Positions 1-11,299 of a DNA stretch of 64,000 nucleotides are shown in pieces (position 1 is the stretch's first letter; every line of letters starts with the position of its first letter). Source of the stretch: Salvelinus alpinus. Its lineage: Eukaryota > Chordata > Actinopteri > Salmoniformes > Salmonidae. A program made the translations under genes and the position numbers. The notes below the pieces were generated by a model. It was not told where the DNA came from and ran no database searches. It was given only the letters and a program-made list of their open reading frames with translations. Location of the stretch: positions 10,844,319-10,908,318 of the forward strand of contig NC_092094.1 in assembly GCF_045679555.1 (NCBI RefSeq). The letters run 5' to 3'.

Positions 1-1841
<1,841 letters not shown>

Positions 1842-1876
<35 letters not shown>
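1842..1876. repeat. (CA)n microsatellite
   Basis: Uninterrupted CA dinucleotide run of about 17 units. Confidence 0.95.
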
Positions 1877-1877
<1 letters not shown>

Positions 1878-3626
1878 ATATCATCGCACTATCCCAAATA
1901 AAAGTTAGGTTGCAGTGAAAATTAGACTTGAGCGTGCAAACCTGCCACACACCTGACAAAGACTGGTACAATTTCACAGAATGAAAATACACATCGTTTG
2001 TTCTCATCTTTAATTTCCTGAAGCCTTTTAGATTTTTTCCCCCTCCATTTTCAAAGGACTATACCCTATTTCCAGTCAAGATGTAACACATTTTATCCAT
2101 AGGATTACAATAACTAAAGTGCTATATGGGTCATACATCAACATATCACAATGACAAAGCCAGCTAGTAACAGTGGCGAAACATATGAATACAAGAGGAG
2201 CTGGCTTTAAAATATTGCACATGACATAAACTTGGGCACATATTCATTAAGCGTCTCGGAATAGGTTTGCTGCCGATCCAGGATCAGTTCCACCTGACCA
2301 TGTAGAATGTTATTCACGTTGATCAAAAAGAAAAAAGGCTAAACTGATCCTCGATAAGCACTCCTACTCAGAACATTTCTGAATACAAGCCCAGGAGAAC
2401 ATATTTCTAGTCTACAGACTAGTGAAACATGAGGTAACGGGGTGGTTATGAGGTGTTGGATGAACAACACTGGATTTTATTTACACCAATGTTAGCTTAT
2501 AAATTCAAGTGGTCCATGCATACAGCAGAAGAGATGTTAAATTTCCTCTGGAGTGAAAATCATAACAATGTAGCTAGCTACATCAACAGCAAAAAGTATC
2601 CATGATATGATCTTTGCCAATACAAGTTCTTGTCGATCTGAATATTTCTTTCCTAATTTCAACTTAAAGTGGCGAGCATCCCTTGCCACAAAAAAAGGAA
2701 CTTCAGGCAGCATCAAAATGCTGCCATACAGTTTTAGTAAATGTTCTGAGGGAACATTTTTGCAGACGTTCTCCATTTATCAAGCAAAAGCAAACCTGTC
2801 ACAGTTCATTATCCACACTGTTTTGTTCCAACCAAAGGTTGCTGGATTCACACAATGGAGCCGTAGGCTATACAAAATACTACATGCACACAGAAAATGT
2901 CTAGGTTCGGCAGTGGTAGTAGTTACTGAAACATTTTGGCTGACGAATTACAATAACAATTCTCAAGTGAAAACATTCTTCCATAAAAAAAAAATGAAAT
3001 AAAATAACTCTCATGGACAATTGAAGTTGCTTAAGGCAACAATACTGATACTATGTTCAATTGCATCTTTAGGTTTGCAAGGGACTATATAATGAATAGC
3101 TTCTCCTCAAAAAGCCTATGTAAATATAAGGGGGTTTCTAAATATACGGTATATAGAATGATATATATCATTCTAAGTAGCTAATGAAAATCTGGATCCA
3201 GATTAGACTTAACACTACCCAAAAAATATTTCTCTACAACATTTAAATTCCTAACTATACTGTGAGTGATATGCTTCAAAAGCTTTTCAGTGCTTTAATT
3301 CATTGTTAAAAATTTAACTGAGTGTGCTAAAAAAGTGTTTTCATTAGCTACTGTGACTCAACAAAATAGCAATGACCAGCACTTAGGTCACAGCAGCAAC
3401 AAAAACAGCTTGCTCCCACCACAGGGGCCTACCCATGTGCAAGCTGTGGCAGGGTCATGTTCATTAGAGCACAACGTAGAGAAACATTTCAAAATGTCGT
3501 GCAATGGAAAACAAGCCTTTCTTATTGGACAAGTTCAGATAGTACCTCCCCATTTCAGGCTGCTTTTCCATTTCGTGCCTGATGAACACGACCCAGGGGA
3601 CGTGGATACCGACAAGACCTCTGTCC
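1877..3626 (-). other. dnajb9: Presumed dnajb9 3'UTR and downstream DNA
   Basis: This lies immediately after the dnajb9 stop codon on the minus strand. A candidate polyadenylation hexamer AATAAA (plus-strand TTTATT) is at 2476-2481, about 1.15 kb past the stop; it is the best candidate, not proven. A 79-codon minus-strand frame at 2537-2776 has no recognisable domain and falls inside the putative UTR. A palindromic MITE occupies 2241-2386. Confidence 0.45.
2241..2386. repeat. Palindromic MITE (salmonid GCGTCTC / GATCCAGGATCAG family)
   Basis: The left arm reads ATTCATTAAGCGTCTCGGA then GATCCAGGATCAG. The right arm reads CTGATCCTCGATAAGC then ACTCCTACTCAGA. These are imperfect inverted repeats around a short spacer. 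A second, more diverged copy is at about 51904-52000, so it is a dispersed non-coding element. Confidence 0.6.
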
Positions 3627-4072
3627 TCAGGAGCCAGTGCAGTCAGTGTAAGTGGTGACCATGTTCCCCCTGCGCTGTGTCACTGTTCTGCAGTGTTGCT
3701 TCGTTGTAGTACCATGAAATGTGCTCTCCGTTCGCTTAGTAGTGTCCCTGTCAAAAGTAAACATCTTCTCCATGTCGTCAAACATGTCGTCAAAGCCACC
3801 ACCACCTGCTGCTCCAAAGGCACCCTGGAAGTGTCTCTTGTGTCTGCTGTGGTGGGCCTCCTGGTGGGTCCGGAAGTGGTCCTCGAAGTGTCTTTGGTGA
3901 TGGGCGTGCCGGTTCTGGCTGTAAATATCGGAGTCCTTAAACATGTCGTTGAAGTTGAAGGGCTGGTGGACTTTTGGACCGTTTCGGTCTTTGGTTATGT
4001 CGCTATAGAATGTGCCGTGATCAAACTGGTCGTACTCTTGTCTCCTCTTCTCATCTGATAATGTTTCATATG
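3627..4072 (-). CDS. dnajb9: dnajb9 coding exon 2 (last exon)
   Basis: 446 nt. The acceptor CATCTATAG precedes CATATGAAAC, giving A-Y-E-T-L-S-D, the end of the J domain. The stop TGA is at 3629-3627. The antisense plus-strand frame at 3582-4058 is a shadow. Confidence 0.9.
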
Positions 4073-4986
4073 CTATAGATGACAGAAGTGCAAGAAAAGG
4101 TTTCAGATCAAAGCAATGATTCTATTAGCAGTACAGTGTAAAATAAAACCACTCGTTTTGCACAACAATGATGTAATTTGGCTACAGCACATTAATAAAG
4201 AAAGAGCACACTGGAAGGAATGTGAGAAGATGGACATTTTTACATAAATAAAAGACACGAAAGAGTAAAGAATAATGGGAATATTTAAGATGACCAAAGT
4301 TCATATTTAGTTTAGAGTGATCAACACAACATTTAGCATGTTTGGAGTTTCTTTAGTACACATCATTTCCAGTGTTACACTCAAGGTGCAGGTTGATGGT
4401 CACTAGACTAGGAGCTGAATGTTGTTATGGATTACTCTCATGTCTGTTGATAGTGATTGACTCCAGACTGGAGGTAAAAGAACCGAGGACACTGATTATT
4501 CACGGCTGTATTGATGACATTCTGTGAACACCGTGTGATTCTGTAGTAGCTGACCAAGTCACTGCCTGTTTGTTTTGACTTCCTACAAGCCTCTCGGGCT
4601 GGTGTTTACAGAACATGTTGTGCTCTCTGATTAGGATACAAGGGCCTATGCTGAGAAGGACAGTAAGACATTTTCTCTGCTTCTGCTCTGGAGGAGACTC
4701 ACTGTTGCAACTTGTAATAAACCGGAATTACTTCTCTTTTGTTCACCTGGAATTTCCTATTACACTTACCCTCAGCAATTCCTCTGAACTTTGTCTCAGC
4801 ATCTGGGCTCTTGTTCTTGTCTGGATGATACTTCATTGCCAGCTTGTGAAAAGCCTTCTTTATCTGACGTTCGTTGGCATCTTTCCGCACACCCAGTATG
4901 TCATAGTAGTCCTTCTTGGCAAGTATCAACTCTGTTATCATCAGGATACACACTGCAAATGTTAATGCTGACTGTGCAGTTGCCAT
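3627..4986 (-). CDS. dnajb9: DnaJ homolog subfamily B member 9 (ERdj4), complete, two coding exons
   Basis: The join is 4986-4770 plus 4072-3627 on the minus strand: 663 nt, 220 aa, close to the 223 aa of the human protein. Residues 5-23 are a hydrophobic signal/anchor ([16 protein letters not shown]), placing the protein in the ER. The J domain follows at about 25-90: DYYDILGV, then [18 protein letters not shown] with the HPD motif that stimulates the ATPase of the Hsp70 BiP. The tail is Phe/Asn-, His- and Gly-rich and ends with a conserved block [19 protein letters not shown]. ERdj4 delivers misfolded clients to BiP and represses IRE1. The start is the Met at 4986, preceded by the good context CACC; an upstream in-frame Met at 5046 lies before the splice acceptor and is intronic. 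The exon junction splits an Ala codon (G|CA). Oddity: Gly69 replaces the Glu usual in the FREIAEA segment. Confidence 0.93.
4770..4986 (-). CDS. dnajb9: dnajb9 coding exon 1 (gene exon 2)
   Basis: 217 nt encoding residues 1-72 and one base of codon 73. The acceptor TCTACTTTACAG puts the exon start at 5000, leaving 14 nt of 5'UTR before the ATG. The donor is GTAAGTG at 4769. Confidence 0.9.
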
Positions 4987-5699
4987 GGTGCTGGTGGCTT
5001 CTGTAAAGTAGATATTGGGAGAGTAGAAGAACAGTTGAGATCCCATATCTTGGCCTATACGTCTATGGTTGAGATAAGCTACACTACAGCATACACATGT
5101 TCAAAACTTCAACGCATTGAAACCAGTGCCATTTGTGATTTATGCAAAGGAGTGAGCAGAAAAAGGTCTTAATGTCTACTAGTATTAATATCATGTCCAA
5201 CATAAAGATCCCCCTGTTCCCACATAATCTTGTATAGCAGCTTTAGTTAAATAGTGCCTTGAGTTGAGAGCAGTGATACAGCTATCAAATTTACACTGAT
5301 CATCTGCATAGCTCACACTGTGAGTCACGGTCATCTTGACTAACGTTAGGCAATATTGATGGAGCCAGCCAGACAAATTGAGCCTGGTTGAGCGAAGTAT
5401 CAACTCCCTAAGAAAAGTCAGTTTACCTGAACTGACACGATGTTACCAATATTTTCCATGTATCTTTTTCATTAATCCCAATGACGTTGGCACAACAAAC
5501 GACATTGCTGAAAATGTTAAATTAGCTTGCTATTTAGCTAGTTTATATATAGGTGGTTAGCAAATGTTAGCTAGATGGCTAGTTAAGCATTTAGCGCTAG
5601 CAAGCTTGATTGCCCAGTAAATCTAAAACCAATAATTCAATGACACTAATAATGAAGTTATGTGAGGACACATAGCTGCGACACTACAGCTTTGCTTAC

Positions 5700-5880
5700 C
5701 TTTTTGCTGAACTGCGAAGGATAACTTCAGTTAGCTAGCGGTTATCGCGACGCTCTATTTTGACGCTCCATCACACTGAACGAAAACAACACGAATCGCA
5801 ATGTGATTGGGCAGCTCCCTACCAAGTGATTTCTGACTCCGCCCTTACTTCCTCACTTTCCGCGGGAAAATAAACCTGTG
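5700..5880 (-). promoter_or_regulatory. dnajb9: dnajb9 non-coding exon 1 and promoter region
   Basis: On the minus strand, CAGCAAAAAG followed by GTAAGC at 5699 is a good donor that would pair with the acceptor before 5000, giving a 5'UTR exon from about 5765 to 5700. Upstream (5770-5880) is GC-richer DNA with an inverted CCAAT box at 5806-5810. Mammalian dnajb9 is induced by ER stress through CCAAT-N9-CCACG elements. Here the nine-base spacer after CCAAT is followed by ATTCG, not CCACG, so no canonical ERSE is present at this site. The transcription start is not determined. Confidence 0.45.
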
Positions 5881-6050
5881 GAAGCGGGTTTGTTTTTGTA
5901 TGGAGATAAATTGCTAATTTCCAACGTGAGGCCTAGATCGAATTTTAGTTTCGTAAAGCGTAGGTTGTTACGAATGTACTGGTGTAAATGGACGTTGTAA
6001 ACGGCATGCCTCATTTCCTCTGTTGAAGACGACATGACCACAGATATAAA
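5868..6050. repeat. Dispersed repeat, copy 1
   Basis: Shares an ordered set of blocks with 8935-9115: TTTTTGTATG, AATTGCTAATTT, GAGGC, TTTCGTAA, GGTTGTTACGAATG and a final TGGA. The two copies are diverged and no terminal structure is visible. Confidence 0.55.
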
Positions 6051-6265
6051 ACACAGATTTATTTAACCTTTATTTTATCAGGGAGTCATAATGAGACCAA
6101 GGTCTCTTTTACAGATGAGCCCAGAACTACACAAATTACAGAAAATACACTCATCAATATAAATTCAAAATGCAAGTAGAAAGAGAAACATGGTCATAAA
6201 AAACAAACACATCGATCAGTAATAAGGTCCCCAATCAGCCTTCTGAATTGCCCTAGAGGCATCAA
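6051..6265. repeat. Repeat-like AT-rich stretch
   Basis: TTTATTTAACCTTTATTTTATCAGGGAGTC resembles the start of a common fish repeat (its first twenty bases are the informative part). No gene is seen. Confidence 0.3.
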
Positions 6266-6475
6266 GTGGCTCCTGAGTGATGCAGCGGTCTAAGGCCCTG
6301 CATCTCAGTGCTTGAGGTGTCACTACAGACACCCTGGTTCGAGTCCAGGCTGAATCACAACCAGCCGTGATTGGGAGTCCCATAGGGCGGCGCACAATTG
6401 GCCCAGCGTAGTCTGGGTTTGGCCTGTGTAGGTCGTCATTGTAAATAAGAATTTGTTCTTAATTTGTTCTTAGTT
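6266..6475 (+). repeat. tRNA-derived SINE, plus orientation
   Basis: Begins TGGCTCCTGAGTGATGCAGC (A-box-like) and contains GGTTCGAGTCC, a near-perfect Pol III B box. The body reads GATTGGGAGTCCCATAGGG and the tail GTAAATAAGAATTTGTTCTT. Three minus-orientation relatives are at 18751-18962, 48000-48202 and 48742-48972. Confidence 0.85.
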
Positions 6476-7027
6476 TTTTGGGGGTATCTGTACTTTACTA
6501 TTTATATTTTTGACAACTTTGACTATTACTTCACTACATTCCTAAAGAAAATATTGTACTTGTTACCCTGACAACCAACAGTACTCCTTACATTTTGAAT
6601 GTGTTAAATTCACGTACTTATCAAGAGAACACGTGGTCATCCCTACTGCCTCTGGCCTGGTGGACTCACTAAACACACATGCATCTTTTGTAAATTATGT
6701 CTGAGTGTTGGAGTATGCCCCTGGTTATCTGTAATAATGTCTGAGTGTTGGAGTATGCCCCTGGCTATCCATACATTTTAAAAACAAGAAAATTATGCCG
6801 TCTGCTTTGCTTAAGATAAGGAATTTTAAATGATTTATACTTTTACTTTTGATACTTAAGTATATTTTAACAATTACATTTCTTGCTATTTATGTAAAAC
6901 CAAATACTTTAACACTTTTACTCAAGTAGTATTTTACTGGCTGACTTTCACTTTTACTTGTAACTTTCTATGAAGGTATCTATACTTTTACTCAAGTATG
7001 ACAATTGGGTACTTTTTCCACCACTGG
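6476..7027. repeat. Interspersed element with inverted ends (GTACTTTTTCCACCACTGG type)
   Basis: AT-rich element with repeated ACTTTTACTCAAGTA motifs that ends in GGGTACTTTTTCCACCACTGG-like sequence, familiar as a widespread teleost non-autonomous DNA element. Inside it, a 40-bp segment (TGTCTGAGTGTTGGAGTATG and neighbours) is tandemly duplicated at about 6697 and 6737. It contains no coding sequence. Confidence 0.55.
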
Positions 7028-7559
7028 AGCTAAGAGGCACAGAGTCATCTGCAGCTATTTGCTGAGTGAGCTGAGACTTTGCCAAGGTCCCTGGCCAACC
7101 ATGTGAGAGCAGAGCAGACTGACAAAGACCTCCCTCAAGTCGCTGGATTCAGGGGCTGGGGCGGGAACTGGGAGAGCAGTGTTGGCAGAGCTCAGTCCAC
7201 ACTGATGAAGCACCCTCCAAAGGAGTGGTGCTGCTGCAGTGGATCAGAGTGGTTGCCAATGCTCCATTCTGGGTGTGCACAGGAGGCCTTGGTGTGGCTC
7301 CTGTAGCAGGGTTGGTGCTGCCAGTTTGTTTGCCAATTCTCAGTTTGTAATTCCAGACATGATTAATGATTTGTCCTCTTCTTCTTCTTTTTTGGTGTCA
7401 TGGCGTTCGCACAGTTTGTTTGTGTATGCTGCCATCTACTGTGCAGGAATTTGCTGTCGATCACCTTACATTTTGTGATACAAAAATAAAAAGGAAGGGG
7501 CAAAGGATAAAATTGAACCACCAACTAACCCTCCACCTATATACCACTATCCCATCCCA
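7028..7559. other. No recognisable feature
   Basis: Short open frames only. No domain, RNA or clear repeat was recognised. Confidence 0.4.
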
Positions 7560-8139
7560 CTACTTTGACCCTACACCGGCCTGGGAGGACTGGACTCTTT
7601 CGTTCAACACAACCTGTAACTCTTCTGCAGTAAAATCTCGTACACCCAAGTACTTCCCTGCAGCTGCCACCACAACATCTATTTTCTGTGATTTACATTC
7701 AATTTCAGTGGTACAGTTGATAACCATGGCAATGAATGCTAAGAAGCCAACCTTTCTGTAACATACATTTGTATCACTCTGTATTTGCCCAGGCTTGGCA
7801 TCTGAAGCTTGGCATCTGAAACACCTTAGTGGGTTCGGCACAAAAGTTCTCATGGATAACTGGCATATCCCAACATGACTTTATCAGGTGAAGACTGCTT
7901 CAGAACTAAAAAGGACAGATTGTCTTCTCAGTTTCACCACACTCGTCACCGGGTCTGTGTCGCACCAAACGGCGGGCGTCACAGACACATGGAATCTTTA
8001 AATTCAGTTGCTCCACCTCAACATTAAAAACACCCCAGTAATCACTTCTTGTCCCAAAGCGCGTGACGCGGAGAGCTCGTTCGCTCTGGGTAGAAGAAAC
8101 ACAGAAAATCATCACAAGTCCACTTCGAGCTACCTTCAC
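7560..8139 (-). pseudogene. Decayed LINE ORF1 (gag-like, zinc-knuckle) fragment
   Basis: Two minus-strand frames belong to one broken ORF. The upstream part (8139-7906) carries SERALRVTRFGTRSDYW and NVEVEQLNLKIPCVCDARRL. After a gap and a one-base frame break near 7853 comes PDKVMLGYASYP, then MRTFVPNPLRCFRCQ, the start of a CX2C zinc knuckle, and GFLAFIAMVINCTTEIE. From memory these match ORF1 proteins of fish non-LTR retrotransposons, which bind element RNA. The knuckle array and most of the centre are deleted. It is non-functional, and which LINE clade it belongs to is uncertain. Confidence 0.6.
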
Positions 8140-8934
8140 TGATTAAAATTTTCTACCCAGCCTGAGACTACATTTGGGCCAGCCAAAAGTCAGGGATACA
8201 CTTTCTTCAAAAATGTCACTCCCACTAGGCCACTCCCACTAGGCACTTTGCATGACCATCAGGGCGAGACTCAGAGATCTTCACCACACCTGCCACTGCA
8301 GGTAATGTATCCTCACTTTCTTGTCAGTTTACGTTTCTGAGCTATCAGAGACAGCAGAGTACGGTTTGTACTTGACACCATTCTTCCTCAACACACATCT
8401 TCCCTCTGCATCAGCTCTTCTCCTTCTTTCTCGCTATCCATAACAATATATATCTGTTCACCACGCTCTTGCTGCGCCTTCATCCCCTGTATTGTCTTCA
8501 ATACCCAACTTCTGTTCCTTAGCCGAATTTACTAGTCTGATCTATGGCCTCTCCATGCTCGCCATTAAAAATAATCACACAAAGCTGATGCCAAATAACC
8601 CTTCTTCTTCTATCCCCTCCACCAGTTCATCTGTTTGAACGGTAATCTGCGTTGCTCTGTCATATTGTCAACAACGCAGCATGGTGTATCGTTCAGAAAC
8701 ATACAACATCTATTTTCCATAAAATATATGTTTGAATTTTCTAACTAGTTTCATTGGGAAGGCAGATAAAGTGTTTGTATGTGAAAATACAGATCCTCGT
8801 GCTTAATCTACATTTTTATTTGAGCCAACTTCACCGTTGGCCAGAACCGAAGGGGCACCTGGCCAGAGAGGAAGAGGCAAAGCGCGAGGTTTTGCACCGC
8901 CCCAAAATCTGTTGTTGAAAATAAGCTTGCAAAG
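8140..8934. other. Probable LINE 5' remnant, otherwise empty
   Basis: Up to about 8580 the minus strand may continue the 5' part of the LINE whose ORF1 remnant lies next to it, but no frame is intact. 8581-8934 shows nothing recognisable. Confidence 0.3.
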
Positions 8935-9115
8935 TGAATATTTTTTTGTATGAAGGTCAATGAGTGTCGAATTTGGTCAACAAAAAATGTAATTGCTAAT
9001 TTGCTATTTGAGGCTTATTTGATCAAGTAGAAGTTTCGTAATGGTTAGGTCGGTTGTTACGAATGCACTGATATATGTGGATGCATTTGGCATTTCGGCA
9101 ACTTTGATAAAAACT
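8935..9115. repeat. Dispersed repeat, copy 2
   Basis: Diverged partner of 5868-6050, in the same orientation, ending just left of the TRIM element. Confidence 0.5.
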
Positions 9116-9126
9116 AGTTTAGCATG

Positions 9127-9362
9127 TGTAACAGTATAACTTTAAACCGTCCCCTCGCCCCGACGTGGGCGCGAACCAGGGACCCTCTGCACACGTCAAC
9201 AACAGTCGCCCACGAAGCGTCGTTACCCATCGCTCCACAAAAGCCACGGCCCTTGCAGAGCAAGGGGAAACCCTACTTCAGGTCTCAGAGCAAGTGACGT
9301 AACCGATTGAAATGCTATTAGCGCGTACCCGCTAACTAGCTAGCCATTTCACATCCGTTACA
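9127..9362 (-). repeat. TRIM 3' LTR
   Basis: Minus-strand reading TGTAACGG to CTGTTACA. The B-box-like GGTTCGCGCCC is at 9177-9167 and the A-box-like TGGAGCGATGGG at 9237-9226. It carries five extra bases (ACGTG) beside the B box compared with the other LTR. Confidence 0.75.
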
Positions 9363-9425
9363 CTCACCCCCCTTTCAACCTCCTCCTTTTCCGCAGCAAC
9401 CAGTGATCCGGGTCAACAGCATCAA

Positions 9426-9657
9426 TGTAACAGTATAACTTTAGTACCGTCCCCTCGCCCCGGGCGCGAACCAGGGACCCTCTGCACACATCAACAACTG
9501 ACACCCACGAAGCGTCGTTACCCATCGCTCCACAAAAGCCGCGGCCCTTGCAGAGCAAGGGGAAACCCTACTTCAGGTCTCAGAGCAAGTGACGTAACCG
9601 ATTGAAATGCTATTAGCGCGTACCCGCTAACTAGCTAGCCATTTCACATCCGTTACA
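9426..9657 (-). repeat. TRIM 5' LTR
   Basis: Near-identical to 9127-9362. The B-box-like sequence is at 9472-9462 and the A-box-like sequence at 9532-9521. Between them GACGC-TTCGTGG-GTGTC can form a 5-bp stem with a 7-base loop like an anticodon arm, and CCTGG-TTCGCGC-CCGGG can form a T-arm-like hairpin. Confidence 0.75.
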
Positions 9658-9659
9658 CA

Positions 9660-9800
9660 TGGACATTGCCATTGAGGGCTTCCACAATTTTAAAGTAGTC
9701 AACTGGGTGGGATATCCTATGAGTTGGAAGCAATCAGCCAAATGAAGAAGAAGAAAATCGACTACTTTAAAATGGAGATAGCCTCAATGGCGCTGCCAAT
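9660..9800. repeat. Foldback element
   Basis: The left arm GGACATTGCCATTGAGGGC then TTTTAAAGTAGTC is inverted at about 9760-9800 as GACTACTTTAAAA then GCCTCAATGGCGCTGCC. It is a short palindromic non-coding element. Confidence 0.65.
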
Positions 9801-10159
9801 GCTGTCACATACACTATAATTGCACTGACCTAATGTAGCAGGCGTAAAATAAATGCCTGAAACTAGATTCCCTACATACTGGTCTTGACGAGAAGAAAAA
9901 AAAACTGTCCGTGGAGGTTCTCTTCTGCACTGTTCAACCAATCCAGTAAATGTGGAGGAGAAGTTAGGATGGCGTGCCGCCTTGTTAACATCCAAAAGCG
10001 GAGGTCCCATCACAGGTTCTCTTTCCATTTCCCCCCAAAAACGGAACGTCCGGTTGTTAGGGACTGGGCAGAGGCTATAATAGAGAGAATAGTAATGGTG
10101 TCTTTTTGTAGGCACTAACTCCGCCATTGTTCTTTAGAGAAAGACTATGAGTAAAATGT
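9801..10159. other. No gene recognised
   Basis: Opposed short frames (9762-10127 minus, 9885-10118 plus) have no family resemblance. This could be more of the neighbouring foldback repeat family. Confidence 0.35.
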
Positions 10160-10490
10160 ATGGCGTTTTTCTAGGGTTTTTGGATAAACACTGAAAATAA
10201 GGTCTGTGGTAAACAGGCTTAGGAAATCTTATGCATATTGTTCTACGAGATAATCTTCATCAACTAATGTCACTTTTTGTGAATTTTAAGAATTTATGTA
10301 ATAAATAAAAAAACACAAATGACATAAAGGCTTCATAACTCATAAAGGTCATGTTAACTGACTGCTATTATCTCATAGAACAAAACATATAAGATCTCCT
10401 AAGCCTGTGTTAACGTCAGACCTTGTTTTCTGCGTTCATAGAGTACCGCAGTATGAGTCATAATACCCATAAAACCTAGCGGTGAAACAA
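10160..10490. repeat. Large foldback MITE
   Basis: The left arm (AAGGTCTGTGGTAAACAGGC, TTAGGAAATCTTATG, TTCTACGAGATAAT) is inverted at 10368-10427 (ATTATCTCATAGAAC, CATATAAGATCTCCTAAGCC, GTCAGACCTT). The outer parts TCTAGGGTTTTTGGAT and ACCCATAAAACCTAG extend the pairing. Internal DNA is AT-rich and non-coding. Confidence 0.65.
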
Positions 10491-10944
10491 GGAAATCGTT
10501 CCAATCGTTTTTCCATCATTTATTTTGCACGTAGGGGATTTTAGAAACGCTTAAAATAAGGTCTTTATTTCGTGTAGGTTTACCCTTGGGTCACGTTTTG
10601 ATATCCGTGTAAATCTCTCTAGGACAAGATAACTTATATAAATATATTCATTCACCTGTATTTTCCCCCCCAAAATGAAATGCTAATTAGCTAATGTGGT
10701 TATTATAATACACTACAAATGCCATGATGATGTGGACGAAATTGCCGAATCAGGCAAAGATAAGAATCACTGGATTAACGATCTAATGTTAGTTACATTT
10801 TGTAATGATTAAATTGGTTACATTTCTTTCAATTGACAATTCTGTGAACTGTCTAGTGCAAGTTCTAAATTGACACAATACCTGTTAGCAAATGTGTCAG
10901 ATAGAGATGACATGCAGGAGTCTTGCATGATGTCTACTTTGATG
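10491..10944. other. No recognisable feature
   Basis: AT-rich intergenic DNA without a gene. A GGTCTTTATTTCGTG segment near 10560 may be a further remnant of the neighbouring foldback family. Confidence 0.35.
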
Positions 10945-11155
10945 CATAGCTGTCATCAAGGCAAAGGATGGCTATTTGAAGAATCTCAAATATAAAATAT
11001 ATTTTGATTTGTTTAACACTTTTTTGGTTACTACATGATTCCATATCTGTTATTTCATACTTATGATGTGTTCACTATTATTCTGCAATGTAGAAAATTG
11101 GAAAAATAAAGAAACCCTTGAATGAGTAGGTGTTCTAAAACGTTTGACAGATAGT
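10945..11155 (+). mobile_element. Tc1-like element, 3' fragment
   Basis: GTCATCAAGGCAAAGGATGG matches the end of the transposase frame of the element at 44539-46964. It continues with CTACATGATTCCATAT, TATTCTGCAATGTAGAAAAT and the terminal inverted repeat ACCCTTGAATGAGTAGGTGT. Only the 3' end is kept. Confidence 0.8.
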
Positions 11156-11299
11156 GCATATCTATTTTAATAAATAGATGTCGGTTTCCGGATGATGCAC
11201 AATGCTGCCTTGATGGCAACACGACCGAGCGGCGCAGATTACTGTTTGATTTGAGAAGGGCGCTCCTCCCTCTCCGCTTTTGCACGGTCACGTCACGGG

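Larger units (their letters stand above)
9127..9657 (-). mobile_element. Miniature LTR retrotransposon (TRIM) with tRNA-like sequence in its LTRs
   Basis: Two direct repeats of 236 bp (9127-9362) and 232 bp (9426-9657) begin TGTAAC and end GTTACA. They flank only 63 bp. The direct 4-bp flanks are CATG (9123-9126 and 9658-9661). Read on the minus strand, the interior starts one base after the 5' LTR with TGATGCTGTTGACCCGGAT (9424-9406), a degenerate match to a tRNA-His primer binding site. It ends with the purine tract GAAAGGGGGGTGAG (9376-9363) directly abutting the 3' LTR. That is the layout of a TRIM, a non-coding LTR element moved by another element's enzymes. Each LTR also holds an A-box-like and a B-box-like Pol III sequence. 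The LTRs differ by a few substitutions and a 5-bp indel, so insertion is not very recent. Confidence 0.75.

Noticed and set aside
2537..2776. 79-codon minus-strand frame with a hydrophobic segment
   Set aside because: Lies in the presumed dnajb9 3'UTR, with no family resemblance and no splice evidence.
3582..4058. 158-codon plus-strand frame
   Set aside because: Antisense shadow of the last dnajb9 exon.
4986..5046. Longer dnajb9 N-terminus starting at an upstream Met (5046)
   Set aside because: A splice acceptor at 5001-5002 separates it from the exon, and the signal-anchor protein starts at 4986 as in relatives.
6300..6360. tRNA gene suggested by GGTTCGAGTCC
   Set aside because: It is the B box of a SINE; related copies at three other places share the tRNA-unrelated body and tail.
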